From Kutzneria chonburiensis (GTDB lineage: Bacteria > Actinomycetota > Actinomycetes > Mycobacteriales > Pseudonocardiaceae): a DNA stretch of 64,000 nt. The position numbers and the translations under genes were made by a program. The notes under the pieces are model-generated. The model searched no databases. It was not told where the DNA came from and saw only the letters and a program-made list of their open reading frames with translations. Location of the stretch: positions 3,720,001 through 3,784,000 of the forward strand of contig NZ_CP097263.1 in the NCBI RefSeq assembly GCF_028622115.1, in the 5' to 3' direction. This document shows, piece by piece, positions 24,633 through 34,137 of this stretch (the first letter of the stretch is position 1; each line of letters starts with the position of its first letter).

Positions 24633-25517
24633 GTGACCTCCGTAGTTCTGATCACCGGCGCGGCGACCGGGATCGGCAATCTGACTGCTCGGGCGCTCGC
24701 GGCGGCGGGGCACACCGTGTACGCCAGCATGCTGGATGTTGCGGGCCGCAGCAGGGAGCATGCCCGGGAGCTGGAAGACACCGCGAAGAGCGAAGGCTGG
24801 GATCTGCGCGTGGTGGAGCTTGACGTGCAGTCGCAGCGGTCGGCCGAAACGGCGGTGGCGACGGTGCTGGACGAACGAGGCCGGCTCGATACTGTCGTGC
24901 ACAACGCCGGCCATCTCTATATCGGCTACGTGGAGGCGTTCACTCCGGCTGACGTCCAGCGTCTGTTCGACATCAACACTGTCGGCATCCAACGGGTCAA
25001 CCGTGCAGTGCTGCCGCACATGAGGCATAACCATGGCGGCACACTGCTGTATGTCGGCAGCACGACCTCCGTGGTCCTGCCGCCGTTCCTCGGACCGTAC
25101 GTGGCGTCCAAGATCGCCGCGGACGCACTGGCCCAAGCCACCGCGTATGAGGTGGGCCAGTTCGGCATCGAGACCACGATCGTGATGCCGGGGCCGTTCA
25201 CGCAGGGTACGGACCACTTCCCCAATGCCAGTCGGGCCGGCGACGAACAGCGCAGTCACGCCTACGCCGCCCTGGACGACCTCGTCGCCAGCCTGGGCGG
25301 CGCCGTCGAGGCACTGTTCAGCACCGATGCACACCCACGTGCAGTGGCCGACGAGATCGTCAGGATCCTCGCGCTGCCGCCGGGCACGAGGCCCTTCCGC
25401 AGTGTCGTCGACTTCACCGATGCCGGGGTCGAACAGGTCAACGACGTGCTGTTCGAGGCCCAGCGGCGGTTCAACAACCGTCTCGGCTTCGGGGATTTGA
25501 TGCCGAATTGGGCGTAA
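24633..25517 (+). CDS. SDR family oxidoreductase
   Basis: A 294-residue SDR with TGAATGIG, HNAGHLYIGY and YVASK catalytic pair, plus a long C-terminal part (ALPPGTRPFRSVVDFTD) typical of the group annotated as SDR oxidoreductases next to MmyB-type regulators. GTG 24633 follows GGAGAAACGAAC. It begins 19 bases after the regulator stop, so the two are cotranscribed and the SDR is the likely regulatory target. Confidence 0.92.
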   Translation: MTSVVLITGAATGIGNLTARALAAAGHTVYASMLDVAGRSREHARELEDTAKSEGWDLRVVELDVQSQRSAETAVATVLDERGRLDTVVHNAGHLYIGYVEAFTPADVQRLFDINTVGIQRVNRAVLPHMRHNHGGTLLYVGSTTSVVLPPFLGPYVASKIAADALAQATAYEVGQFGIETTIVMPGPFTQGTDHFPNASRAGDEQRSHAYAALDDLVASLGGAVEALFSTDAHPRAVADEIVRILALPPGTRPFRSVVDFTDAGVEQVNDVLFEAQRRFNNRLGFGDLMPNWA

Positions 25518-25561
25518 CGTCCGGAAAGGGCGATCCAGCGGCCGAGTCCTCCCGAGGCTGA

Positions 25562-26446
25562 TCAGAACGCCAATGCGCGGTCGAGGGCGGCGTAGCCGGC
25601 CGGTTCCCAGGTGGGCTTGCCGCCGGGCCGGCCGAGGCGGCCGTTCTGGCCGATGCTGATGAGCACCAAGGACTTCAGCACGGCAAGGCCACGGGCACGG
25701 GTGATGGTGGCGTCGTCGGCGTGCTGGTAGGCGTCGAAGAAGGCAGGGGCGGCGCCGGCGGGGAGCAAGATCCACGCGGCGGCGAGGTCGGTGGCGGGGT
25801 CGCCGGTGCACAGCTCGCCGAAGTCGATCACGCCGGTGAGCTGGCCGGACCGGACGACGACGTTGGCGGGGTGGAGATCGGCGTGCAGCCAGAGCGGAGC
25901 GCCGGTCCACGGTGGGGCGGCGACGGCCTTTTCCCAGATCTCCAGGGCGTTGTCGACGCGAGGATAGTCAGCGATGTGCGAGAACCAGCTGGCAGCCCCC
26001 TCCGCGATAGCAGCCAACGGGACCCCGCGCACGGGATTGACCGGAGCATCGGGCGGGGACGGCAGGTGCAGCGCGCGAAGGAAATCGGCGAGCACCCCGG
26101 CGGCGTCGAGCCGGGTGATCGGCGCGTGATCGGCCGGCTCGCCCTCGATCCAGCGCATGATCGTCCAGGTGTGCGGGAACAGGCTCGACGGTTCACCGAC
26201 GCGAACCGGACGAGGGACGGGCAGGGGCAGCCGGTCGCACAACGCCGGCAACCATTTCTGCTCGATGCGCAGCTGCTCCGGAGCGCCTTCGGTGCGCGGC
26301 ATCCGGACGGCGAGGTCCTCCCCCAGCCGCCACAGCTGGTTGCCCCAACCGCCGTCGACGTCCCGCAGCTCGAGGTCGGCCAGGTCCGGATGCTGCTCGC
26401 GCAACAACGCCCGCACCAGGTCCGGCGAGAAACGGAAGTCGGCCAT
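25562..26446 (-). CDS. Aminoglycoside phosphotransferase family protein
   Basis: A 294-residue APH/CHK-type kinase-fold protein. The catalytic loop LWLHADLHPANVVV and metal site VIDFGELCTGDPATDLA are intact, and MRWIEGEPA marks the hinge. In soil actinomycetes such proteins phosphorylate antibiotics, sugars or metabolites such as homoserine or macrolides; the substrate cannot be told from sequence alone. ATG 26446 has AAAGGATC upstream. The gene is isolated, divergent from the GH2 gene. Confidence 0.9.
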   Translation of the reverse strand: MADFRFSPDLVRALLREQHPDLADLELRDVDGGWGNQLWRLGEDLAVRMPRTEGAPEQLRIEQKWLPALCDRLPLPVPRPVRVGEPSSLFPHTWTIMRWIEGEPADHAPITRLDAAGVLADFLRALHLPSPPDAPVNPVRGVPLAAIAEGAASWFSHIADYPRVDNALEIWEKAVAAPPWTGAPLWLHADLHPANVVVRSGQLTGVIDFGELCTGDPATDLAAAWILLPAGAAPAFFDAYQHADDATITRARGLAVLKSLVLISIGQNGRLGRPGGKPTWEPAGYAALDRALAF

Positions 26447-26584
26447 CGGCGATCCTTTGCTCGGGGACGCCGAAGAATAGTCGATCCGCCCGAACGGCCC
26501 TCGACAGTCCACTGTGGACACGGGCACAATCGGTCGAAGAAAAGCGTGGGAAAACGGGCAAAGTGCCCGAACACGGCCGGACTA

Positions 26585-26645
26585 TTGACAGCGATCGCCG
26601 GCAACCGCAAGGCTGTGCGGTTATTAGGAAGGAACCTTTCCTAAT
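26585..26645 (+). promoter_or_regulatory. Promoter and ATTAGGAA/TTCCTAAT operator of the GH2 gene
   Basis: A consensus TTGACA (-35) lies at 26585-26590 and AAGGCT (-10-like) at 26609-26614 with an 18-base spacer. Directly after the expected start is ATTAGGAA-N7-TTCCTAAT (26623-26645), 8-bp perfect arms. From memory this resembles ROK-family CsnR-type operators of actinomycete chitosanase genes, which fits a chitosan-degrading product. The match to CsnR should be treated as unverified. Confidence 0.65.
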
Positions 26646-26713
26646 ACTGGGCCAAGCAGCGGAATGCCGCCACCGCCGCTCGTTCGTGTCACGTCGTCCG
26701 CAAGGAGCTGACC

Positions 26714-29472
26714 ATGAAGCGAGTACTCGGCGCGACGCTCGTCGCCGCGCTCGCGCTGGCGGGAGCGTTACCCGCCTGCGCGGCCGTCTCCCCGCCCGGC
26801 CTGACCACCCTGGGCACCGCGGGCTGGACGGTGCTCAGCAGCGCGACCGCGACCCAGGGCGGCGCCAAGATCTCCACGCCCGGCTTCGACACCTCGAACT
26901 GGCTCAAGGTGCGGCCGGACGACGCGGGCGCGCCCGGCACCGAGATCACCGCACTGGTGCAGAACGACAAGTGCCCGGACGTGTTCGTCGCGGACAACAT
27001 GAAGAAGTGCTTCGGCACGCAGAAGAAGAACTCCGGCCCGGTGACCACGGCCCAGTTCGCCACCCCGTGGTGGTTCCGCACCGACTTCACCGCATCCCTC
27101 GGCTCCGGCCAGACGGCGTCGCTGGTGGTCAACGGCGTGGTCGGCAAGGCCGACGTCTGGGTCAACGGCACCGAGGTCGCCACCTCGGCCACCGTGACCG
27201 GCGCGTACACCAGGTTCAGCTTCGACGTCACCGGCACGCTGAAGTCGGGCAATAACTCGCTGGCCGTGGAGATGTACCCGAACGACCCGTCCAAGATGCT
27301 GACGCTGGACGACGTCGACTGGAACCAGCTGCCGCCGGACAACAACACCGGCATCCAGTTCCCGATCCAGCTGCTGGTGGCCAGCGGACTCAGCGTCGGC
27401 AACGCGCACGTGGTGCAGAGCAACGCCACCGACCTGAGCAGCTCCAAGCTGACCGTGAAGGCCGACGTCACCAACGCCAGCGGCAGCAGCCAGACCGGCA
27501 CCGCGACGGCGACGATCACTCCCCGTCCGGCGGCACGCCGATCACGGTGAGCCAGAACGTCACGGTGGCCGCGCATTCCAAGTCCACGGTCACGTTCCCG
27601 GTGCAGACGATCTCGCACCCGCAGGTCTGGTGGCCGTACCAGATGGGCGCGCAGCCCATGTACACATTGGACACCACGGTCAGCGGCGGCAACAGCACGC
27701 ACGAGCAGTTCGGCATCCGCACCATCACCACCGCGCTGGTCGGCAAGGCGCCGAGCGCGCCGGACGGCGTCCGCCAGTACTCGGTCAACGGCGTGCCGTT
27801 CGTGGTGCGCGGCGGCGGTTTCGCGCCGGACCTGTTCCTGCGCTACAGCTCGACCGACATCTCGCGGCAGGTCGCGCTGCTGAAGAACATGGGGCTCAAC
27901 GTGATCCGGCTGGAGGGGCACCTGCCGCCGGACGACTTCTTCCAGCAGATGGACAAGGCCGGCATGCTGATCGACTCCGGCCAGCAGTGCTGCGACTTCT
28001 GGGAGACGCCGGGCACGGCCACCGCCACCATGAACCTGCTCACGCTGTCGGCCCAGACCATCGGCGAGAACGAGCGCGACCACCCCAGCGTGTTCACCTA
28101 CAGCTGGAGCGACAACGAACCCAGCGCCGCGGTGGAGACGGCCGAGCTCAAGGGCTTCAAGGCGGCCGACTTCAGCCAGCCGATCATCTCCTCGGCCGAG
28201 TACAAGAGCAGCCCGCAGCTGGGCGCGTCGGGTGAGAAGGAGGGCCCGTACGACTACGTGCCGCCGAACTACTGGTACGACACCAGCCACTTCGACAGCG
28301 GCGACGACCGGACCAACGCCGGCGGCTCGTGGGGCTTCGACAGCGAGGAGAGCGCCGGCGACACGGTGCCGACGCTGGACTCGATCAACCGCTTCCTCAA
28401 CGCCTCCGACCAGGCCCACCTGTGGCAGAACCCGGACTTCAACCAGTACCACGCCAACTACGAGACCGGGCACGGCGGCTACAAGTTCGGCACGCTGTTC
28501 ACCTTCGACACCGCGCTGACCAACCGCTACGGCAAGTGGACCGACCTGGCCTCGTACGTGCAGGAGGCGCAGGTGCAGAACTACGAGAACACCCGCGCCC
28601 AGTTCGAGGCGTTCCTGGACCACTCGACCAACGCGGCGGCCCCGTCGACCGGCACGATCTACTGGCAGGCCAACAAGGGCTGGCCGACGCTGCTGTGGGA
28701 CCTCTACAACTACGACGGCGACCAGGCCGGCAGCTTCTTCGGCGCGAAGAAGGCCAACCAGCCGCTGCACGCGCTGTTCGCCATCGACAACAACACGGTG
28801 ACGCTGGACAACCTGTCCGGGACCACGCAGTCGAACGTGTCGGTGGAGGCGAAGGTCTACGACACCAACGGAAAGGTGCTCGACGACCAGGGTGTCAACG
28901 GTCTTTCCCTTGCGCCGCAGCAGGTGCGCAACGCGGTGGTCAAGCCCAAGGTGCCGACCAGCACCCCGGGCAACGTGTACTTCGTCGAGCTGCTGGTCAA
29001 GCAGGACAACGCGATCGTGGACCGCAACGTGTACTGGCAGCCGACCAGGCAGGACGCGGTGAACTGGTCGTCCACGCTGGGCAATCCGCAGGCCACGATG
29101 ACCACGTACGCCGACCTGACCGGCCTGCAGTCGCTGGCCGCGGCCAAGGTCTCGGCGACCGCCACGACGACCTCGGCGGCCGGGCCGGACGGCGCGGACC
29201 GGGTGACCAAGGTGACGGTCACCAACACCTCGACCACGCCGACGGTCGGCTTCTTCCTCCGGGCCGACGTGCGGCGCGGCACCGCGAGCGGCGGCGAGCA
29301 GGCCGGTGACAACCAGGTGACCTCGACCCTGTGGGACGACAACGACATCACGTTGTGGCCCGGCGAGTCGCAGACCCTGAGCGTCACCTGGAAGTCGGCC
29401 GACCTCAAGGGTGCGACGCCGGTGGTCAGCGTGAGCGGCTGGAACGTGGGCAGGTTCGACGTGAAGGCGTAG
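26714..29472 (+). pseudogene. csxA: Secreted exo-beta-D-glucosaminidase (GH2), one-base frameshift
   Basis: GH2 enzyme that removes glucosamine from the non-reducing end of chitosan. It has a signal peptide (MKRVLGATLVAALALAGALPACA), sugar-binding and sandwich domains, and a catalytic barrel with acid/base Glu in YSWSDNEPSA and nucleophile Glu in GGSWGFDSEESAGD. The frame breaks at about 27517-27521 (ACTCCCCGTCC); one extra C gives TATITPPSGGTPITVSQN and makes the total exactly 920 codons. At about 919 residues it is shorter than CsxA-type enzymes that carry a C-terminal CBM35. Regulated by the dyad at 26623. Confidence 0.88.
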
Positions 29473-29475
29473 TGC

Positions 29476-30318
29476 TCACTCGGCGGTGAGCAGGAAGGCC
29501 GGCGACGACCAGTAGTCGTGCAGTGTCACGACGGAAACACTGGCGTAGCCGGCCTTTTCCAGTTGTTCCCGCCAGGCGGTGGCCGGCTGCTCCCAGGTGA
29601 CCCGTGACGCGCGGGAGGCCAGTGCCCCAGGGGTCAGCTGGCCCACCAGCACCGGCATCAGGAATCCCTGCGCAACAAGGTCTCCTGTGTACTCGGACAG
29701 GCCGCGTTCGTACGTCTCGGCCAGGAAGCGCAGGTGTTCCGGTCCCCCGTGCTCGACCGCCGGCACGTCGAAGTCGACGATCACCAGCCGCTCGGTGCGA
29801 TGCCGCAGCGTGGCAAGGACCTGCGTGCGTTCGACGTGCGGGATGGTGTGCATGGCGAAGGTCGACTCGACCAGATCGAACTCGGCGTCCACTTCGGACA
29901 GAAAAGCCTGCACGGTGCCGGCGTAGGCCCGCGAAGGGGTCAGCGCCCGCACGGCCTGGGCCAGCAGCGCGGCCGACGGCTCGACCAAAGTCAGCGAGTC
30001 CGGCAGATGTCCACCAAGTGCCAGGGCATTGCCGATCACCCGACCGTCACCGCAGCCGATGTCGGCCAGCCGCAACGGTGCCAGCTCACGGTACTGGTCG
30101 GCCAGCGCGGCCTCGACCGCCGCGTACAGGCCGACATTCCCACCACCGCTGATGAAAGCCTCGAACGCGGCCGGCTGGTCGTACACCGAACCGGTGTCCT
30201 CGGTGTCCAGATAGGTCGCCAAGGCTTGGGCCAGCAGGGATGTGCCGCGCAAGGCCAGCTCCCGCGCCTGCCGGCGGTCGCCCCGCGTGAGTGCCGTCAA
30301 CGCGTCGACATCAGTCAT
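29476..30318 (-). CDS. Class I SAM-dependent methyltransferase
   Basis: A 280-residue methyltransferase. SAM motif I is LADIGCGDGRVIGNAL, followed by SLTLVEPSAALLAQAV and FDLVESTFAMHTIPH. The N-terminal helix region (GSVYDQPAAFEAFISGGGNVGLYAAVE) precedes the core, as in many natural-product methyltransferases. The gene ends four bases from the convergent GH2 stop. It is 13 bases downstream of the HAD gene, so both may share a transcript. Substrate unknown. Confidence 0.86.
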   Translation of the reverse strand: MTDVDALTALTRGDRRQARELALRGTSLLAQALATYLDTEDTGSVYDQPAAFEAFISGGGNVGLYAAVEAALADQYRELAPLRLADIGCGDGRVIGNALALGGHLPDSLTLVEPSAALLAQAVRALTPSRAYAGTVQAFLSEVDAEFDLVESTFAMHTIPHVERTQVLATLRHRTERLVIVDFDVPAVEHGGPEHLRFLAETYERGLSEYTGDLVAQGFLMPVLVGQLTPGALASRASRVTWEQPATAWREQLEKAGYASVSVVTLHDYWSSPAFLLTAE

Positions 30319-30331
30319 GCCGGCGATGATG

Positions 30332-30985
30332 TCAGACGAGCTCCAGCACGTCCCGGAGCGCGGCCCGCAGCGCCGAAGGGTCCTCGTACACCCGCACCGC
30401 GCCGGCCTCCCGCAGCTCGGCCTCGCCGAAGCCGCCGGTACGCAGGCCGACGGTGGGAATGCCCAGCTTGCCGGCGGCCTCGCAGTCCCAGACCGAATCG
30501 CCGATCGCGAGGGCCCGCTCGGCCGGCACCTTGTGCAGCGCCACGCCCAACAGGTCCGGCGCCGGCTTGGTCTTGTCCACGTCCTCCGACGTCGTCCAGC
30601 CGTCGACCAGATTGCGGGCGCCGAGCAGATCCAGGTAGTGGTCGACGTGCTCCGGCTGGCCGGAACTGGCCAGCACCAGACCGCAGCCCAGCCGCTTCAC
30701 CTCGAGCAGCAGGTCCCGCGCGCCGCTCAGCGGGGCGATCTCCGGCAGCAGGGGCTTGACCTGCTCGGCCCACGCCGCTCGCACGTCGTCACCGTGCAGC
30801 AATTCCACGCGGTCGCCGGCGACGGCCTCCACGAGCTGGTCGCCACCCATGCCGATGGCCCGGTGGATCCGCCAGATCGGGACTGTGACGCCACAATCGC
30901 GGAACGCACGGGACCAGGCCAGGGCATGGTGGTAGTTGCTGTCGACGAGCGTGCCGTCGACGTCGGCAAGCACAACGGTGTCCAC
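30332..30985 (-). CDS. HAD family hydrolase (phosphatase)
   Basis: A 217-residue haloacid dehalogenase-fold phosphatase. Motif I LADVDGTLVD supplies the nucleophile D8 and acid D10, motif II is VLASSG, motif III K is in DKTKPAPDLL and motif IV is AIGDSVWDCEAA. The cap is of the helical C1 type, as in phosphoglycolate phosphatases and beta-phosphoglucomutases. GTG 30985 is used, but its ribosome binding site is weak and GTG 30970-30973 is an alternative. Likely cotranscribed with the methyltransferase. Confidence 0.9.
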   Translation of the reverse strand: MDTVVLADVDGTLVDSNYHHALAWSRAFRDCGVTVPIWRIHRAIGMGGDQLVEAVAGDRVELLHGDDVRAAWAEQVKPLLPEIAPLSGARDLLLEVKRLGCGLVLASSGQPEHVDHYLDLLGARNLVDGWTTSEDVDKTKPAPDLLGVALHKVPAERALAIGDSVWDCEAAGKLGIPTVGLRTGGFGEAELREAGAVRVYEDPSALRAALRDVLELV

Positions 30986-31104
30986 CTCAAGGGATTACCG
31001 CGGGTGACGACCGTTGAAACTCCTGATATTGGTCCGAATGGCCGGTTTCACGACCCGATCGGGCGGTCATCCGGTTGTCGACAACGAATGAAGGAGGTCG
31101 AGCC

Positions 31105-31260
31105 GTGATCACCCTTGGCGTCATCCTGTTGATCGTCGGCTTCATTTTCGGCATACCGACGCTGTGGACCATCGGCATCATTCTGGCCGTGATCGGCGCG
31201 ATCCTGGCCATCGTCGGCGGCACCGGCCGTCGTATCGGCGGCCGCGCGCACTGGTACTGA
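31105..31260 (+). CDS. DUF6131 small membrane protein
   Basis: A 51-residue protein, almost all hydrophobic: two helices (ITLGVILLIVGFIFGI and WTIGIILAVIGAILAIVG) followed by GTGRRIGGRAHWY. This is the pattern of the DUF6131 family found across actinomycetes, of unknown function, often near stress genes. GTG 31105 is preceded by AAGGAGG at a seven-base spacing. It is 37 bases upstream of another small membrane protein gene. Confidence 0.82.
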   Translation: MITLGVILLIVGFIFGIPTLWTIGIILAVIGAILAIVGGTGRRIGGRAHWY

Positions 31261-31297
31261 CGGTTTCGAATGACACCCAGGGTGGCATCCGGCCGCC

Positions 31298-31558
31298 ATG
31301 GGCAAACTCGGGTACAGGGCAATCGGAATGCTGTTGAGTGTGCTCGCCGGGGCCGCCGCCGGAGCCGTGTCGAAACGGCTCTGGCGGGTGGCCACCGGCG
31401 AGCACGACGCTCCGACGGCGACGGATCGTGAGCAGGGCTGGGGCCGCGTGCTCGTGGCCGCGGCCATCCAGGGCGCGGTGTTCGGGCTGGTCAAAGCGGC
31501 CACCGACCGCGCGGGCGCGAAAGCGTACGAGCGGGTCACCGGTGAGTGGCCCGACTAG
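31298..31558 (+). CDS. DUF4235 domain membrane protein
   Basis: An 86-residue protein with MGKLGYRAIGMLLSVLAGAAAGAVSKRLWRVATG and a second hydrophobic helix VLVAAAIQGAVFGLVKAATDRAGAKAYERVTG, matching DUF4235. Such proteins are common in actinomycetes near envelope or stress genes. Same direction as the DUF6131 gene. Convergent with the lipase-like gene three bases away. Confidence 0.85.
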   Translation: MGKLGYRAIGMLLSVLAGAAAGAVSKRLWRVATGEHDAPTATDREQGWGRVLVAAAIQGAVFGLVKAATDRAGAKAYERVTGEWPD

Positions 31559-31561
31559 CCG

Positions 31562-32617
31562 TCAGATGCCCAACGTGGAGTCGAGCCAGGCGCGGGTCGC
31601 GTCCCGGTACAAGCCGGCATTGCGGTGCAGCGCAAGGGAATGGCCCGCGTTGGGCAGCACGTACACCGACAACTTCGCGGCGGCCGAGTAGAACGGGGCC
31701 TCCTGCGCGCGCAACGACGCCGACGAGGAGCAGTCCCGCAAAGCCAGCAGGCCGCAGAACAACACGTCATCGGAGCCTACGGCCTGCAACACCGGCACGT
31801 TGATGCCCAGCGTGACCGGCACGACGATGCCGAACACGGCCACGGTTCCCATACCTGGCACGGAAACCTGGTCCTTGGTCGCCTCATCGGCGGCGATCAC
31901 CGCCGGGTCGGCGTCGGCCGAGTTGTAGAACAACGGGCCGCGGGCACCGGGCTTGGTGGTGAAGTACAGCGGGTCGCCGGCGTTCTTCACCGACGACAGG
32001 AAAGCCGGCACCAGACCGAGCGCCGCGCCCAAGCCCAATGCCGGGATGGACGGGATGTGCGTGACACCGGTCAGGATCACGCCGTCGACATCCTTGTACG
32101 TCGAGGCTTCCGAGGCGACGATGCCGGAACCGACGGAGTGCCCGACGATCACCACCTTGCCGAACGGGATACCGCCGACCGCGCCGCCGCGCAGCTGCCC
32201 GATGACCTCGTGCAGCGCCTCGGCCTCGGCCCACACCGTCAACGGCAGGCTCAGCGGATGGCTGCTCTGCCCGGCCCCGAGCACGTCGACCGCGAACGTG
32301 GCGTAGCCGTGCTTGGCCATATCCCGTTGGTACGAATACTGATCCGGCTGATACGGCAGATCCCAGTACGCGCTGTTGTACGTGCCGCCGTGCACCAGCA
32401 GCTGCACCGCCGAAGGCGCGGCCCCATCCGGCAGGCACAACTGCCCGTGAATCGTCGCCGGCGAAGAGAACAGCGGCAGCACGTCCGGCGAGCGCACCGG
32501 GAGATCGGCCGGCGAGCAGTTGGCGGCCGACGCGACGGCGGCCGGCGGCGCGACCGCCCCGCTCAACCCGGCGACACAGGCAAGCACCAGCACGGCAAGC
32601 TTGCGCACAAGCTTCAC
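31562..32617 (-). CDS. Secreted alpha/beta hydrolase
   Basis: A 351-residue secreted hydrolase. Signal peptide MKLVRKLAVLVLACVAGLSGAVA is followed by an oxyanion strand (QLLVHGGTYNSAYWDLPY), nucleophile elbow VIVGHSVGSG and C-terminal acid and His (VGSDD..., PNAGHSLALHR). Cys pairs around NCSPADLP/QLCLPDG and FCGLLALRDCSS may form disulphides. Esterase or lipase activity is likely. It lies nine bases downstream of the P450 gene and may be cotranscribed with it. Confidence 0.88.
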   Translation of the reverse strand: MKLVRKLAVLVLACVAGLSGAVAPPAAVASAANCSPADLPVRSPDVLPLFSSPATIHGQLCLPDGAAPSAVQLLVHGGTYNSAYWDLPYQPDQYSYQRDMAKHGYATFAVDVLGAGQSSHPLSLPLTVWAEAEALHEVIGQLRGGAVGGIPFGKVVIVGHSVGSGIVASEASTYKDVDGVILTGVTHIPSIPALGLGAALGLVPAFLSSVKNAGDPLYFTTKPGARGPLFYNSADADPAVIAADEATKDQVSVPGMGTVAVFGIVVPVTLGINVPVLQAVGSDDVLFCGLLALRDCSSSASLRAQEAPFYSAAAKLSVYVLPNAGHSLALHRNAGLYRDATRAWLDSTLGI

Positions 32618-32626
32618 GACATCTCC

Positions 32627-33991
32627 TCAGTGGCGTGGCAGAACTGTCATCGGCAGCCGGTTGGGCTGCATGGTGGCGGCCAGTCGCGGCTTCACCGTCG
32701 TGCCGGGCACCGGCACGAGCCGCCAGCGGGCGGCGATGGTGGCCGCGACGACCGCGATCTCGGTCTGGGCGAGCAGGTGTCCCGGGCACAGCCGGGCCCC
32801 CGCGCCGAACGGGATGAACGCGCCGCGTGGCAGCTTCTCGGCCCGTTCCGGCAGCCAGCGGTCGGGGTCGAACCGGTCGGGATCGGGGAACCAGCGCGGA
32901 TCCCGGTGCAGCGTGTGCTGGCTGACCGCGACCTCGGTGCCGGCCGGGATGCGGACCCCGCCGAGCGTGGTGTCGGCCCGGGCCCGGCGCATGAGGATCA
33001 GCGGCGGGTTGCGGCGCAGGATCTCGTTGACAATCCGCTGTGTGTACTCGAGTCGGGGCAGGTCGGCCATGGTCGGCGGCCGCCCGGCCAGCACCCTGTC
33101 GAGCTCGCTGTGGAACCGGTGCTCGATGTCCGGCTGCTGGGCGATCTCGTGGAAGAACCAGGCCAGTGCCACGGACGTGGTCTCCGCGCCGGTGGTGAGG
33201 ATGGTGACGACCTCGTCGTGCACCTGCTCGTCGGTCATGCCCTCGCCGGTGTCCTCGTCACGGGCCAGGAGCAGCATGGACACCAGGTCGCCGTGATCGG
33301 TCCCGGCCGCCCGCGCGGCCAGCACGGCCCGCGGGATGACGTCACGCAGCCGGGCCGCCGCGGCGTCGAACCTGCGGTTGCCGGGGATCGGCAGGCGTTC
33401 CACGAACCGCGGCGAAAACGCCCGTACCAGCACGTTGTCCAGCAGATCGGGCACGCTGCGCTGGATCTCGTCGAGCACGTCCTGGCCGAGCTCGGTGGCG
33501 AACAGGGTGCGGCCGGCGATGCTCATGACCAGGTTCTGCATGTGCTCGTCGACCGCGACGACCTGGCCGGCCCGCCAGTCGGTGATCGACTCCTGGGCCA
33601 AACGGGTCATGGTGGTCTCGGCGTAGCTCGCGATGCGCGTGCGGTGGAAGGCCGGTAACACCAGGCGGCGCTGGCGTTTGTTGAAGTCCCCGTTGGAGGT
33701 GGCCAGGCCGTTGCCGAACAGCGGGCGCATCTTGTCGAAGACGATGCCCTTGTCGTAGTTGTCGGCGTCGGCGGCCAGCAGCCGCATGGCCAGCTCCGGG
33801 CCGGTCACCATGTACACCGGCAGCGGCCCGAGATAGATCTTGACGACCTCGCCGTAGGCCGGCAGCGTCGACAGGAACCGCAACGGTCGTCGCAGCATGG
33901 CGGCGGTATGGCCGATCACGGGACGCCGCCCGGGCACGACCGGCGCGTCTTCCGTCACGTTCTGGTTGGCGGACAACCCTTCCCACCCCAC
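32627..33991 (-). CDS. Cytochrome P450
   Basis: A P450 of about 454 residues. The heme loop FGAGARLCPGH places the thiolate at C402, the I-helix reads TTGAETTSVALAW and the ExxR is in VNEILRRNPP. The chain starts PVVPGRRPVIGHTAAMLRRP, and its overall length resembles pentalenene-oxygenase-like (CYP183) and CYP4/102-type bacterial P450s rather than the shorter CYP105 group. GTG 33991 has no clear ribosome binding site, and GTG 33958 (VTEDAPVVPG) is an alternative. No ferredoxin is nearby, so redox partners are encoded elsewhere. Confidence 0.93.
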   Translation of the reverse strand: MGWEGLSANQNVTEDAPVVPGRRPVIGHTAAMLRRPLRFLSTLPAYGEVVKIYLGPLPVYMVTGPELAMRLLAADADNYDKGIVFDKMRPLFGNGLATSNGDFNKRQRRLVLPAFHRTRIASYAETTMTRLAQESITDWRAGQVVAVDEHMQNLVMSIAGRTLFATELGQDVLDEIQRSVPDLLDNVLVRAFSPRFVERLPIPGNRRFDAAAARLRDVIPRAVLAARAAGTDHGDLVSMLLLARDEDTGEGMTDEQVHDEVVTILTTGAETTSVALAWFFHEIAQQPDIEHRFHSELDRVLAGRPPTMADLPRLEYTQRIVNEILRRNPPLILMRRARADTTLGGVRIPAGTEVAVSQHTLHRDPRWFPDPDRFDPDRWLPERAEKLPRGAFIPFGAGARLCPGHLLAQTEIAVVAATIAARWRLVPVPGTTVKPRLAATMQPNRLPMTVLPRH

Positions 33992-34137
33992 GATCGGTTC
34001 GCGGCCGGTTCACGATAGGGGTGTAGCACCGCTACGGCGAGTGGCCGCGCCCAGGACCACCCGATCGGGTTGCGGTAGCCCTGGCCGGGGCCGCCGTCTA
34101 CGCTCGATCCTTCGGGCCGTGGACGGTGAGGTGGGGC

